Shown piece by piece: positions 34,886 through 45,746 of a DNA stretch of 64,000 nucleotides (within the stretch, counting starts at the first letter, position 1; each line of letters starts with the position of its first letter). The notes under the pieces are model-generated. The model had not been told where the DNA came from. It did not search any database and saw only the letters and a program-made list of their open reading frames with translations. This DNA is from Centroberyx gerrardi (lineage: Eukaryota; Chordata; Actinopteri; Beryciformes; Berycidae), in the NCBI RefSeq assembly GCF_048128805.1, contig NC_136019.1:17567381-17631380 (forward strand), written 5' to 3'. A program made the translations under genes and the position numbers.

Positions 34886-35522
34886 AAAGGCGGTCACACA
34901 CAGGATGAGAAGCATCGCATCGCGCCGCTTCTCATTAATATACGTTAATATGTGTTAATATCCTTGAAGAATCTTCGATTGGTGGCATAGCCTATAATTC
35001 CGGATATTTACCTAATTCATTGATTAACCGTTCATCATCCATCTTTCGTTTTTTTTGAGGGGGGGGGGTTTAGGGAGTTTCCTGTCGGCGCGACTTGACG
35101 TCAAAACGTACAGCTGGCGTGATCCCCTTCGGGCCATTCATAAAGTGAATGAATGGATATACTGGATAGCCTACATTTATTTGATTTAATAGGCGATGTT
35201 TTTTAGATGGAAAAAAATGGCAGCTGACAAAATAAAAATGAGTTATTGTTTTTAAAATATTAGATAGCATGCTACTTCTGTTCACAATGATACATTTCAA
35301 GCCACATATCTAATAGATTTTAGGGTCTTGTTCTGGGTTTAATAGCAATAGTGGAAAACATGAGTGGCGCTCCAAGACTCTGAGCAGCGCTGGAAGTTGT
35401 GGCTGGGCGCCGGCAGACACTGCCAGTCAGCGGCAGTGTGTGCCCCTTCATTGTAAACACGGGTTTCGAATTTTTTGACATTGTATGACGTCCAACTGAC
35501 ACGTCCGGTGTGCGACCCCTTT
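34886..35522. mobile_element. Possible inverted-repeat DNA element
   Basis: Left AAAGGCGGTCACACACAGGA and the right end, read inverted, AAAGGGGTCGCACACCGGA, match over about 20 bases. The interior has no ORF of note. No clear target duplication, so the call is tentative. A G-run lies at 35060-35068. Confidence 0.45.
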
Positions 35523-35579
35523 AAGGGAGGGAGACCTCAGGGAGGTCTGGGAGGGAGGAACCGAATAATGTAATTATTG

Positions 35580-36310
35580 TGCAAATAAGAAACAAGCTGG
35601 AGAAGATTAGTGCTCTGGCTCAGAAAGAAATGGCAGAGGCTAAAAGGCTGGGAACAATTCATCCTGAGAAAGGAGCTTCGAATCTGAGCTTTGGATCCCA
35701 AGACCTATTAAGAAAGCTGGTGTGGTATTGATCAGATGTGTAAGGGATGAAGAGGAAGTTGATGAGAAGTACTTGTTGTACTTGGTTGCTCCAGCCTCCT
35801 CCCTCCTTGACTTGGACCATCTATCAAAGGACCCGCAATCCTGTTCTCACAGATATGATCAGACCAACAGGTCCCACCCAGCTCCTGTGAACAAAGGAGG
35901 CAGAATTCACTTTCAGGGAAGGGCAACAGGCTCTGAGTAGGAACCCAGTACTTGACAGTCCAGATTTTGAGGCACTTTACGACCTGATGCTTCAGTGTGT
36001 AGTCTGTTCTCCTCCATGGGCTGCCTGACAGCTGCCATCCTGTGGCTTTCCACAGGTCCGCTATTCCACAGTGGAAAAGGAGTGCCTGGTGGTGAAGTTT
36101 GGCTCTTGACTCCCTGAAGTATCTCAGGGAGTTAATCTTAGACACAAACCACAAAGCACTTAAGTGACTAGAGAGGATGGGGGACACCAGCGAGAGGATA
36201 ACACACTGGTACCTGGCCATGTAGCCACTGAAGGTCACTGTCCATCACATCCCAGGCAAGGACAATGCAACTGCTGAATTCCTACCCCACTGTCCTAGCG
36301 AGATTCCAGG
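35580..36310 (+). mobile_element. Ty3/gypsy pol fragments, order suggests a Gmr1-like element
   Basis: Broken plus-strand frames give, in order: RNKLEKISALAQKEMAEA (35583-35638), like an integrase C-terminus; VRDEEEVDEKYL and LDLDHLS (35738-35826), like the linker into RT; NPVLDSPDF (35943-35969); then RNase H with RYSTVEKECLVVK (about 36057-36095), NHKALK, LERMGDTSERITHWYL and VHHIPGKDNATAEF (to about 36280). Integrase upstream of RNase H is unusual for gypsy elements and is the arrangement known from fish Gmr1-like elements. Many stops; most of RT is missing. Confidence 0.6.
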
Positions 36311-37948
36311 AAATGGGTGTGTGTGATGTTCATACCACCTGCTGCACATCAGTGCTCAGCTGTCATGTAATACACACACACACACACACACAGTCACCAA
36401 CACCTCCTCTATTCCCTTAACTCCCCGTTTTTTTATTTTATTTTATGGCATTATACACATTTGCATCCATAATGCACACACAAACCACAGCACAATGACA
36501 ACACATAGCTTTTGTTTGAGCAATATTCACACCTTTACTGGCATTTGGACACATGTTAGCTAATATGAGTGCACACATTTTAGTCTAACCTTGTAATGTT
36601 CAATATTGCTATTTACTTTGCTGTTCAATTAAAGGTTAAAGGCTACATGCGTTTCTCAAAATTAAGACCACATTTAGCATAAACCCATTGATTCCTGATG
36701 CAAAGAGGATGTTGGTACTTGCCCCCATCTCCTCCCTGGCATTTGTTTTGAAGAGCTAGAAGACAACTAAGAGCTGATAGCAGCCCTTGATAACAGTGAA
36801 TATGCACTCTGACCAGGTAAGCTAATATGAAGTTGAAACTATATAAGTAGAATAGTGCAACTGGAATAAAGTTTTGTATAACTTGCAAAGTAAAATGGTT
36901 TATATTTGTGCCATAAAGCAATTAGCAGATTTCTTGTGGCACCCTATTTCAAATTCAGTGTAGAGGCCTGTAGAGGCTCCATTTCCATTCTTTAAGTTAC
37001 CACTGCAGCTGTGAACCACCTGGTCATCTTGGGATGTGTTGGCTGGAAGATACCAATGCCCAGCCAACACCAACGCCACATCATGGAGAGTAATGTCATG
37101 TTGGTATGGTTAGTTGAAAGCAATGTGCTTTCATTTTATGGTAGTTTGATGTTGTTTCAGGAAAGGCAGATACAATTGAACTTGTAAAGATAGTACGGTA
37201 GTAAGTGTTAAATGTAAATGTCAAAATTATGTTTGTCTATTCCCCATTGTGTCTGTCTTGGCTTGGCCACCTTGTATAAATGACCCCGTGTGTCTGTCTT
37301 GTGCTGTCATTTTGTTTAGTATTTACTTTGTTCACGTATTTTGAGTTTGTTTTAGTTGACATCAGTTTTATTGTGGCTAAGAGCAATTTTTTTTAGCAAC
37401 CTTATTTCCTCTTCCTGTTGTTTAACCATTTAATCTGTTTCCTGATTTTGTTACCCCTATTTTCGTTGTTACCACCCTTGTGAGTCAATAAATCCCTTAA
37501 TTTTGACCACTCTACCTGTGACTCCTCAAATTTGTGTAATTCCTGTGAAAAGTCAACAAATTCTTTATCTTCCTATTTCTCTGGAGAGTTTGCAAGTAGA
37601 CTACTTTTTTCATTTTACCAGCCTCTTATTGTGGTTTAAGTGTCAGCAGTCGATGCCATTTAGTAAGTTTTAATATTTTTGAGAGAATTATGATATTGAC
37701 TAAGATAACAAATATAAGATAAACATTGAAAAAAAATACTAATATAACATTGAATTATGACATTCTTTCTTAAGATGCCAACTACTCTGATCCACTCAGC
37801 AGCCAATCAGGTATTCTGTAAGATGAATATGATGAACCAATCAGACGCTTGCCTGATCTGATATGTAAAAGATGTTGCTCTTGGTGAATCTGTTAAGTCT
37901 GCTGCCGCTTCAATAAGTCAGAGTTCCTGTGGAGAGGAAGCAGAATCA
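36311..37948 (+). promoter_or_regulatory. Upstream region of NITR gene D
   Basis: Noncoding. CA repeat at 36365-36393. 36490-36650 matches 12905-13065; 36640-36830 matches 46800-46960; 36900-37590 matches blocks upstream of A/B, E and G. CCAAT boxes lie at 37803-37807 and 37837-37841, spaced as upstream of the other D-type genes. Confidence 0.55.
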
Positions 37949-39964
37949 ATGATGGAGCTAGGAGCAGGGAAGATGATGGTCTATCTTCTAAATGTTTTCC
38001 TGATCTGTAATGTTTGTAAGTAACAAATTTCTACTTGTGGGATTTTTTCATGAGAGTCTACACACACAGAGGTGATTATATGATTTACACTTCCCGTTTT
38101 TCTGTTTGTTTCAGGTGTGGCACAGTTCAGTGACGTCTCTCAGCCTGTGTCGTTCCAAACTGCGGAGCTGGGAGACCCAGTTACTATTGAATGTCGCTTA
38201 AACAGTGCTACTAGAAAAAGAGTATGGTACAAATTAACTACTGGAAGAAGACTACAGTATGTGGCAACGGCAGAGAGTTTCTATAATCGGAGGATATTTG
38301 GTGATCAATTTAATCATGGTTATTCAGTAACATTTGACGGCATCAAAAATGACTTGAGCATATCTGCTACAACGTGGGAGGACATTGGCACATACTACTG
38401 TGGAGTGTTAGATTTAAACGATATTAAATTTGGACCAGGAACCTATTTGATGATAAAAGGTATTTTATCTGTTCAGTTTACCATTAAAACATTCGCCTCC
38501 CAAAGTAAGTTAACATGAATGTGAACATGTCAGTGATAACATTCATTTGGTTTCTTCCCCAAGGTCCAAAGATGAACAGTGACTCTGTTGTTCAGCAGCC
38601 AGTGTCTAAGTCAGTCCAGCCAGGAGACTCTGTAACTCTCAACTGTTCTGTTCACACTGGCAACTGTGCAGGGGAATACACTAGTGTCTTTTGGCTGAAA
38701 AACTCACAAAATTCTGGTCCAGAAATGATTTACTACTCTGGAAATAAGAATGACAGCTGTGAGAAGACTGAGACTGGCTCTCAACAAACTAGCTGTGTCT
38801 ACAACCTTCCCAAGAAGAACCTCAGCTCTGCCGATGCTGGAACCTACTACTGCGTTGTGGCTTCATGTGGGGAGATCCTGTTTGGAAATGGGACCGAGCT
38901 CTATATTAAAAGTAAGACATCAAAGCTAAAGATGTGAAGGGTTTCATTCCAAGATGCTATATATTGATTTTGACAAGATAAAATGACCTGCAATGCATCA
39001 TTTCATAATTAAAAATACAGATGACCCCATCCTCAATAATGTCAGCATTTTCTGAGCAAAGGTCTTAAGATAGCTAATAACTTAAATGATACGTACATAG
39101 GAAATTTTCCAGTGTTAGTAAGTCTAGATATTTCACTGACAGTTATTTGGAGTGTTTACTGGAGACACGTTGGTCTACTCATAGAGCTGATATGGTCTAA
39201 AAGTGTTAAATTAACTTTGATGGTGTGGACTAATATATACACTAGCACTGATTTTGTTTTTCAAATAGTAGATTTTTTTTTTTTTTTTTTTTTAAATAAA
39301 ATACTGTTTGTTCTTTCTCTTTGCTGTGAAGGAAACTCACCACTTGACCTGAGTCCAACTGTTGTTGCACTGGCTTTATCAAACATCGTTCTTGGGATAG
39401 CAACACTTCTACTTGTATGGGCACTTTGCAAGAGTCGGAGCAAAGGTCCCACAGGTATTACAAGTTATGCATTATCAGAAGCGGAGTAATTTACTGTCTT
39501 ATATTCTGTAGCAAATGGCACTGACAGTAGTTATCTTTGACTCTCTGCAGAGGAAACTGATGGATCTTGTGAAGGCAATCAGGTAATGCAATTTATTTCC
39601 TTTTATTACCAAAGATTATTAATATAAGCCAAGAGTTCACTTATGTACCGTAACATACGTTTTGTCTCATACAAAAGATACTGATACTGTCAGCTTGTGA
39701 CTGTGGTCACAAGCTCAACACCCACATTGCCACATGTAAATTTTGCATGGCCTATTTGTCTGTTTTCCACTACACCTTGTCTCAAACTGTCAGAACAAGT
39801 CTGTAATACTTTATTTCCATTTCCGTCTTCCTCAGACTAGTGATGCAGTTCACTATGCAGCAGTGAATTTGGCTCCCAGAAGCTCCTCCTCCAGGCCAGC
39901 CACAGTGAAATACAGTAGAGACGCTGTATTGTATTCTGAGGTCAGGTACCGTCAACAGGACTGA
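37949..39964 (+). CDS. NITR gene D: inhibitory-type receptor
   Basis: Six exons: 37949-38015 (signal), 38115-38459 (V), 38564-38911 (I), 39332-39454 (membrane), 39551-39582, 39836-39964, giving 347 residues. The V domain is nine residues longer than in A and B in the C''-D region (around FYNRRIFGDQFNHGYS), has no extra cysteine at the RRLxC position (Tyr instead), and has J-like FGPG. The I domain is almost identical to those of A and B (six cysteines, CGEILFGNG). The membrane segment follows LDLSP. ITIMs VHYAAV and VLYSEV are intact. A long T-run (39269-39292) precedes the membrane exon. Predicted inhibitory receptor; ligand unknown. Confidence 0.88.
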
Positions 39965-40344
39965 GAGCTTTAGTCCTGCACAGGCGGAGATATGAGGGAG
40001 AATGAATATCAAATTAATGAATATCAAATGTATCTCTTGTTGACTCTGTTACATAAAGAAGGTTCTCTCTGTCATGTTCTTTGTGAAATATGAACAAGCC
40101 AGCCACTTCTTCACTGTAATTAAAGCTGCACTAGGCAACTTCGCACCTTTGCAGCTCCAGTTGTCAGGGAAAGGTAACTGTCTGAATTTAAAGGACATCA
40201 GTACTCACAAATTATATAACATGATGTCAGTAAACTGCCCACATGTCTCATGTCGACCAAAACAGCCAGTCTGTGATCGCTTAGGAAGATCTAATGTTGG
40301 TGAGTCCAGCTTTGAAACTGAGACAATTTGTATTTTGGTCTTAA
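39965..40344. other. 3' flank of gene D
   Basis: Similar to 50101-50480 and 58789-59180 downstream of E and G (for example AAGCCAGCCACTT and GTAATTAAAGCTG). The homology is interrupted by the next element and resumes at about 41000. Confidence 0.6.
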
Positions 40345-40962
40345 AGGATAAGGCTGGTGTTTTTTAATGCATTTCTTACTGTCAACAAATCCTATGAAAA
40401 TAACAAAATCAACAATGCGTTTGCTCTACTCCCGTTACTTTCTGACTTCCCACGTACCGTTTTTAGCCTTCAACCCGGAAGTCATTGGCTCCAACTGTAA
40501 GCTAAAAACCTTTAAATACAGCTCACAAAGATATAGTTTCAATTTTAAAAATCGCTAACTGTTACCACAAAAAGTCAGGCTATTGTAGTTATTACCAAAT
40601 CAAATTCAAATGGGAACAAATTCTTCATTACGCCAGGGACTATTTTCGGTGCTACGGAACTAATTTCCTGAGATCGCAAACGTGTTTACAGCCAGCTTAT
40701 TAAGTTGTTTGAGGAAAAAGTTGGCTGGCCCGGTGCATCATGATGATAAAATATGCTGCCCAGAGCAACGGCATGGCTCTTTGACGTGTTTTTAATCGTT
40801 TTTTTAATACAATGGAGTTCTATGGCTGCTGGGACATGGCTGCATTGGGCATCGGCTACATGGACGAGACTTGTTGGCAAAACAAAATCATTGATGATTT
40901 TGTTATTTTCATAGGATTTGTTGACGGTAAGAAATGCATTAAAAAACACCAGCGTTATCCGT
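40345..40962. mobile_element. Complete TTAA-flanked inverted-repeat element
   Basis: The left end AGGATAAGGCTGGTGTTTTT and the right end (inverted ACGGATAACGCTGGTGTTTT) match for about 75 bases, through TCCTATGAAAATAACAAAATC. TTAA lies outside both ends (40341-40344 and 40963-40966). It interrupts flank sequence that is continuous downstream of E and G. The element is 618 bases with no transposase. A partial copy is at 19364-19591. Flanking TTAA suggests a piggyBac-type mover, not proven. Confidence 0.78.
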
Positions 40963-40966
40963 TTAA

Positions 40967-41471
40967 ATTCATTACTTCCTGTCAACGTAGAAGTGATCAT
41001 AACTAGCTCACTTTTCTACATTGTGGTATTCTTAAATCCTTATGTCAATGAAGATGCTCAAACTGCTAAATTCAACTTAGTTGTATGTTTTAACTATATC
41101 AGAGCAAAATGTTTGTATTTTTTCCACAACTAAGTATATTTAGTAATATTTATTGAATAATGTCAGTGTATATGACCACAAATATTACAAAGTCATTGTC
41201 AAAGTCAATCATTTTTATGATTCAAAGTCACAACCAAAGTAAAGTGCAAAGTGATACAACCAAACATAATTATATAAGTCTGTTATAACATTGTAATTAA
41301 CTTAGCTCTTCTATGTAATTGCATTTTATGTTTTATTTCAGCTGTAATAAAAAAAGAGGGTGGAAGGGTTGAGATTTCAAACCCCCTTTGGGCTGTTGGA
41401 GGGGAAACACATCACCTCTATTTTTATGAAACGCGTCATCAAACAGTTTAAGACTGTAAGAAGAAAGTTTA
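40967..41471. other. Remainder of the gene D 3' flank
   Basis: 41000-41355 matches 50525-50870 and 59215-59570, ending in TTTTATTTCAGCTGTAATAAAAAA. In those places the F and H genes follow at once; here homology stops and no minus-strand partner of D remains. Confidence 0.6.
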
Positions 41472-41664
41472 AGTTCATCACGGGGCGACCTGGTGGCTCA
41501 ACCGGTTGAGCGTGTACCATTTAGGATAAGTCCTAATCGCAGCGGTACGGGTTTCAATCCAGATCCTTTGTTGCATTTCATCCCCTCTCTCTGCCCTGTC
41601 TTTCCTGTCTCTCTTCACTGTGACTATACAAGAAAGCAAAAAAACATAATAGATAGTTCATCAC
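41472..41664 (+). mobile_element. tRNA-derived SINE with 10-base target duplication
   Basis: Body 41482-41654. The tRNA-like head contains an A-box-like TGGCTCAACCGGTTGAG and a B-box GGTTTCAATCC (41550-41560). A TC-rich body and an A-rich end follow. It is flanked by AGTTCATCAC at 41472-41481 and 41655-41664, direct proof of insertion. This kind of SINE is common in fish; transcription would be by RNA polymerase III. Confidence 0.85.
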
Positions 41665-42118
41665 CTTAACTGGTTAGGCTAAGGCTAAATTGTTGCAAAG
41701 CAAACCTGACCAAGACCACATTAGTACATTATGTTCTGGGCCTAAGGCTAAATTGTCACAAATTAAACCTGACCAAGACCTGACATGTGGCAGGCCACTG
41801 CCACATTAGTGCATATGTTCTTGGCCTGTCCCTAACTCCAACAATTGGCAGGTGATATATGAAACACTCACCAACAAACCACTTTCTCCCTGCCTTATTT
41901 GGTATAATTACACAAGACGTTATTTTGAATAACTCTGGCCGTGAAACTATTGTTTACTACCTTAATTGCTCAATGTGCCATACTTATGAAGTGGGGCATG
42001 TTGTCCTCCCAACACCCATACAATGGTTTAGAGATATGATGCGGTTTATGAAGCTGGAAAAAACATTAGATATGCCATGGCAACCATTTAGATCCTGCAT
42101 TGAGTAAATGCAGTCTGA
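41665..42118. other. Unassigned sequence
   Basis: An 82-codon open frame at 41859-42107 has no recognisable domain. Short direct repeats (AGGCTAAATTGTNNCAAA) lie at about 41685-41765. No gene called. Confidence 0.35.
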
Positions 42119-42830
42119 ATGCGTGGCCCCGCCACCCACCCCCACCCCCACCGCCACCGGAATACAGATACGAATCAGACTAATTTCTCTGTACACATTA
42201 CTATTATCAATGAAAGCCTTGCGGCTTCTCTCCCATTGCAGACGTTGCTCAAGCCCGCGGTGGATAGCAGCATGGTCAGCGTGAGCGATTCCGGTGTCAC
42301 AGTAAATCCTGCCCCCGGACCAATTGACCTTTACCCCAAACTATCCGTTTACAGTGGTGACTGTTTAGATGAAAAGCCACAATTTCTGCTTGTGGGCGAT
42401 TCCATCATTAGATTCCTGGAATTGCCTGGTGGTTTAAACTACTGTCTTTCTGGTGCCAAAATATTAGATCTGGTTGAACTTATTCCTGCTGTCACAGATC
42501 TCCACTCAACCGCTCACACCATAATCGTGCATGTTGGCATTAATGACAGTCAAGCTGAAACAGGATTTTGAGATTTTAGTGGAAACCATTGAGAGTCTTG
42601 GTAAACTCGGAAAAAAAAATTAAAAATTCAGCCGCATTTTCGGGCTGCACAATTGGCTCCTTAACTATTGTGTTGCAACAGGCCATGACTATGTTAACCA
42701 TTTTAATAGTTTCTGGACCAGAAAGGATTTATACAAAAAAGATAAGCTCCACCCAAACCACTTCGGCACCATGATTTTATCCACGAATTTTACTTCAAAA
42801 ATGCAACTTGACTGAGATGTTGGGAGGATA
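42119..42830 (+). pseudogene. LINE ORF1 remnant (SGNH-esterase-like)
   Basis: Frame open from 42119 to 42571, with GDSIIRFLELPG (block I) and IIVHVGINDS (block III, Asn retained). A frameshift near 42570-42600 separates it from the block V region KLHPNHFGT (about 42745-42775). Only the esterase half remains. Confidence 0.7.
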
Positions 42831-43019
42831 GGAGACAATAGCTACCCACCCCCTATTGATGCTGACCCTGTACCCCTATCCTATCCTGCTCATATCCCAG
42901 TGCTCACTAGCAGGCCTAGACACCAGCTCTTTGTTAAGGCCAGGTTTCAGGTCTGGAAATCCAGCCACTCTAATCAGTATTCTCCTCCAAAACATAACTC
43001 CAGTTGCATCAGAAACTGT

Positions 43020-44812
43020 TGTTATCAAGTTAATGTTACAGAATGTTAGATCCCTGAACAATAAATCTTTTATCTGCAATGATTTAATCACTTCATCCTG
43101 ATGCCGACTGAAATCTGGCTTAAACCAAAAGACTACTGTGGTGCCCTTAATGAAGCTCTCCCCCCCACCCCCACCCCCGCCAATTTCTCCTACCTCCACA
43201 ATCCTAGACCCTCTGGCCAGGGAGGGGGAGTGGCTGTTATTCACAGTAACAAGCTAGCATGTAACCCTGTGCCCTGTGTACTAGTCTACCGCCTTGCTGA
43301 ACTGCTTTCCATAATAATGCCTAATCATGACAGAATCCTTATTCTTGGTGATTTTAATATTCACATTTGTTGCCCTGACAATACCTTTGACCGGGACTTC
43401 TTAACATTACTTGAATCTTTTAACTTGTCAGTTCATGTCTCTGGGCCAACACATGATCAGGGACATATTCTAGATCTTATTATATCTCATGGTCTGAGTC
43501 TCGAGAATCTAGAGGTTTTAGATAGAGGAATCTCTAACCACTCCAGTATTAGTTTTGAATTGTTGTGTCATGTCCCCTCTAGGATCAAATCTGCTCCCAT
43601 TCGTTTCCGCCCCATTGGCCCCTCACACCTGTTGAATTCTCCCATGTATTCCTCTCCTCTCTTACCTACTCCTCCCCCTCTCATCAGACAGCTGACTTGT
43701 TGAATAATTTTAATGACGTTTGCCAGACCACCATAGACACTTTGGTACCCTTCAAAATTAAGCAAAAACATTTTTTCCTCCTGGTTGACTGATCCAGTGG
43801 TCTGTTTCCTAAAGAGGGAGCGGAGGAAGGTGGAGAGAAAATGGAAATCCTGCAAACTCAATGTTTTCTATATTCACTTGAAAGATCTCATGAAAGAATA
43901 TAATGTAAAGGTTAGGGAAACCTGTGCTCTATCCTTCTCCAGGCTCATCTCAGAAAATTCTCATAACCCAAAGATTTTCTTCCACACTATCAACACAGTT
44001 GTCAATGCTCCTTCTAGTACTGCTCTTAACCATTCTCCTGAGGTCTGTGAACATTTCTGTTCATTTTTTTTACCAAGAGAAGATATACGGAATCAAATAT
44101 TCACTCCTGCATGTGCTCTCCTTGATACCGGCATCTTCAACCAAGAGGTCAGTTTTGACTCATTTGATCCTATATCTGTAGAAAACCTCAAGAACATCAT
44201 AATGCATATGAAATCTTCTTGCCCCCTAGATATTGTTCCTACAAGGCTGCTCAAAGAGGTCATCGACTCTGTGTGCCCTAGTATTTTAGCTATTATTAAT
44301 AGTTCCCTCATTTCAGGCTCAGTGCCTCCTTATTTTAAGCATGATCTTACCCAACCGCTTCTTAAAAAAAACCTACACTTGACTCCTCTGTTCTTAGTAA
44401 TTTTAGAGCTATCTCCAAACTTTTATCCAAAGTTTTAGAGAAAGTTGTGTACAACCAGCTGTGTGAGCATTTGACTACAAATAACCTTTTTGAAAAATTT
44501 CAATCTGGCTTTTGCCCATGCCACAGCACAGAAACGGCTCTTCTTCGGGTTACCAATGACCTTCTTTTAGCAGCTGACTCAGGACAATGCTCCATTCTAA
44601 TCCTCCTTGACCTTAGTGCTGACCATTCGATTCTCATTGACCGCCTTCATCATTTAATAGGCATTTCTGGCTCTGCTCTTAACTGGTTCTCCTCTTATTT
44701 CTCAAACAGACAGTTTTCAGTTAGTTTAGGTGACACAGTTTCATCTTCTCATCTCTTAAGGAATGCCTCTGAGATTTACAATGCTGGATGGCTCAAAACT
44801 TCTTACAGTTAA
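43020..44812 (+). pseudogene. LINE ORF2 remnant (endonuclease and reverse transcriptase)
   Basis: Several frames must be joined. 43020-43100 carries NVRSLNNKSF. 43101-43703 carries ETEIWL-like text at its start, then QGGGVAVIHS and LGDFNIHI, with an internal deletion after VLVYR. 43785-44438 carries the RT N-terminus (PLDIVPTRLLKEV). 44447-44812 carries fingers/palm motifs, but the LSAAFDT aspartate block is damaged (LSADHSILI). Catalytic residues are lost in both enzymes. Confidence 0.75.
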
Positions 44813-45702
44813 ATGACAATAAATCTGAAATCACCTTGTTTGGTCCACCTTCCATCACAACCACAATTCAACAACATCTTGGTTTTTTAGCTGCTAACGT
44901 TAAGTCCTCAGCCCGGAACCTGGGAGTTTTCTTTGATAATGATAATGATAATGACTAGCTTCAACACACAGGTGAAAAACGTTGTCCAGTCCTGCTTTTA
45001 CCGGTTTTACCAGTTTTGCTTTTACCTTAGAAATATTTCTAAAATTAAATCATTTTAAAATTATGCTGATTTAGAAAAAGTTACCCACGCTTTTATTTTC
45101 TCTCGCCTAGATTACTGCAATTCTTTATACTCCACCCTCAATAAGAAAAACTTTTCATGTCTACAATTAGTCCAAAATGCAGCAGCCAGACTTTTAACTC
45201 GTACAAGAAGATTTGAACAAATCACCCCAATCTTAGCCTCCCTTCATTGGCTACCCATTAGTTTTAGAATTGATTTTAAGATTTTATTGATTACTTTTAA
45301 AGCACGGCTCGGTCTAGCTCCCTCTTACATCACAGACCTTTTAACCCCATACGATGCAGAGCACAGCCTGAGATCCTCTGGCAAGGCCCTTCTGACAGTT
45401 CCTCGGTCAAGGCTAAAGACTAGGTGATCGTGTGTTTGCTATTAGGGCACCTTCCCTTTGGAACAGCCTGACAGATATCAGGCGGGCAAACTCAGTAGCC
45501 TCCTTCAAATCCCTTCTCAAAACTCACTTTTTTAGACTTGCTTTTAATACTTGATTCATTGCTCTTATGTTCTTTTGTTTTAAATTTGCATGTCTCATGT
45601 TGTTTTACTTTCCTTTTTACTTTGGGTTGTTTTTATTGGTTGTTAATCTGCTTTTGTAAAGCACTTTGTAACTTTGTTTTTAATAAGTGCTATATAAGTA
45701 AA

Positions 45703-45703
<1 letters not shown>

Positions 45704-45746
<43 letters not shown>
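45704..45746. repeat. ATT microsatellite, LINE 3' tail
   Basis: About 14 ATT units following the LINE 3' end. Confidence 0.95.

Larger units (their letters stand above)
42119..45746 (+). mobile_element. Degenerate L2-type LINE, plus strand
   Basis: It shows ORF1 esterase remnants (GDSI at about 42398, VHVGIND at about 42528, HPNHF at about 42750 in a shifted frame), endonuclease (43020-43700: NVRSLNNKS, GDFNIH, but SNH where SDH is expected) and reverse transcriptase (43785-44812: FQSGF, ETALL, LLDLS). The YADD core is deleted after about 44760. The RT C-terminal part (about 44800-45540: LHWLPI, FKARLGLAPSYI) follows, then a 3' end of ATT repeats at 45704-45744. The 5' part of ORF1 is missing. 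Clearly inactive and older than the LINE at the left edge. Confidence 0.82.

Noticed and set aside
41859-42107. 82-codon plus-strand frame next to the degenerate LINE
   Set aside because: Nothing recognisable and no splice or promoter context; within the range of chance open frames in AT-rich DNA.
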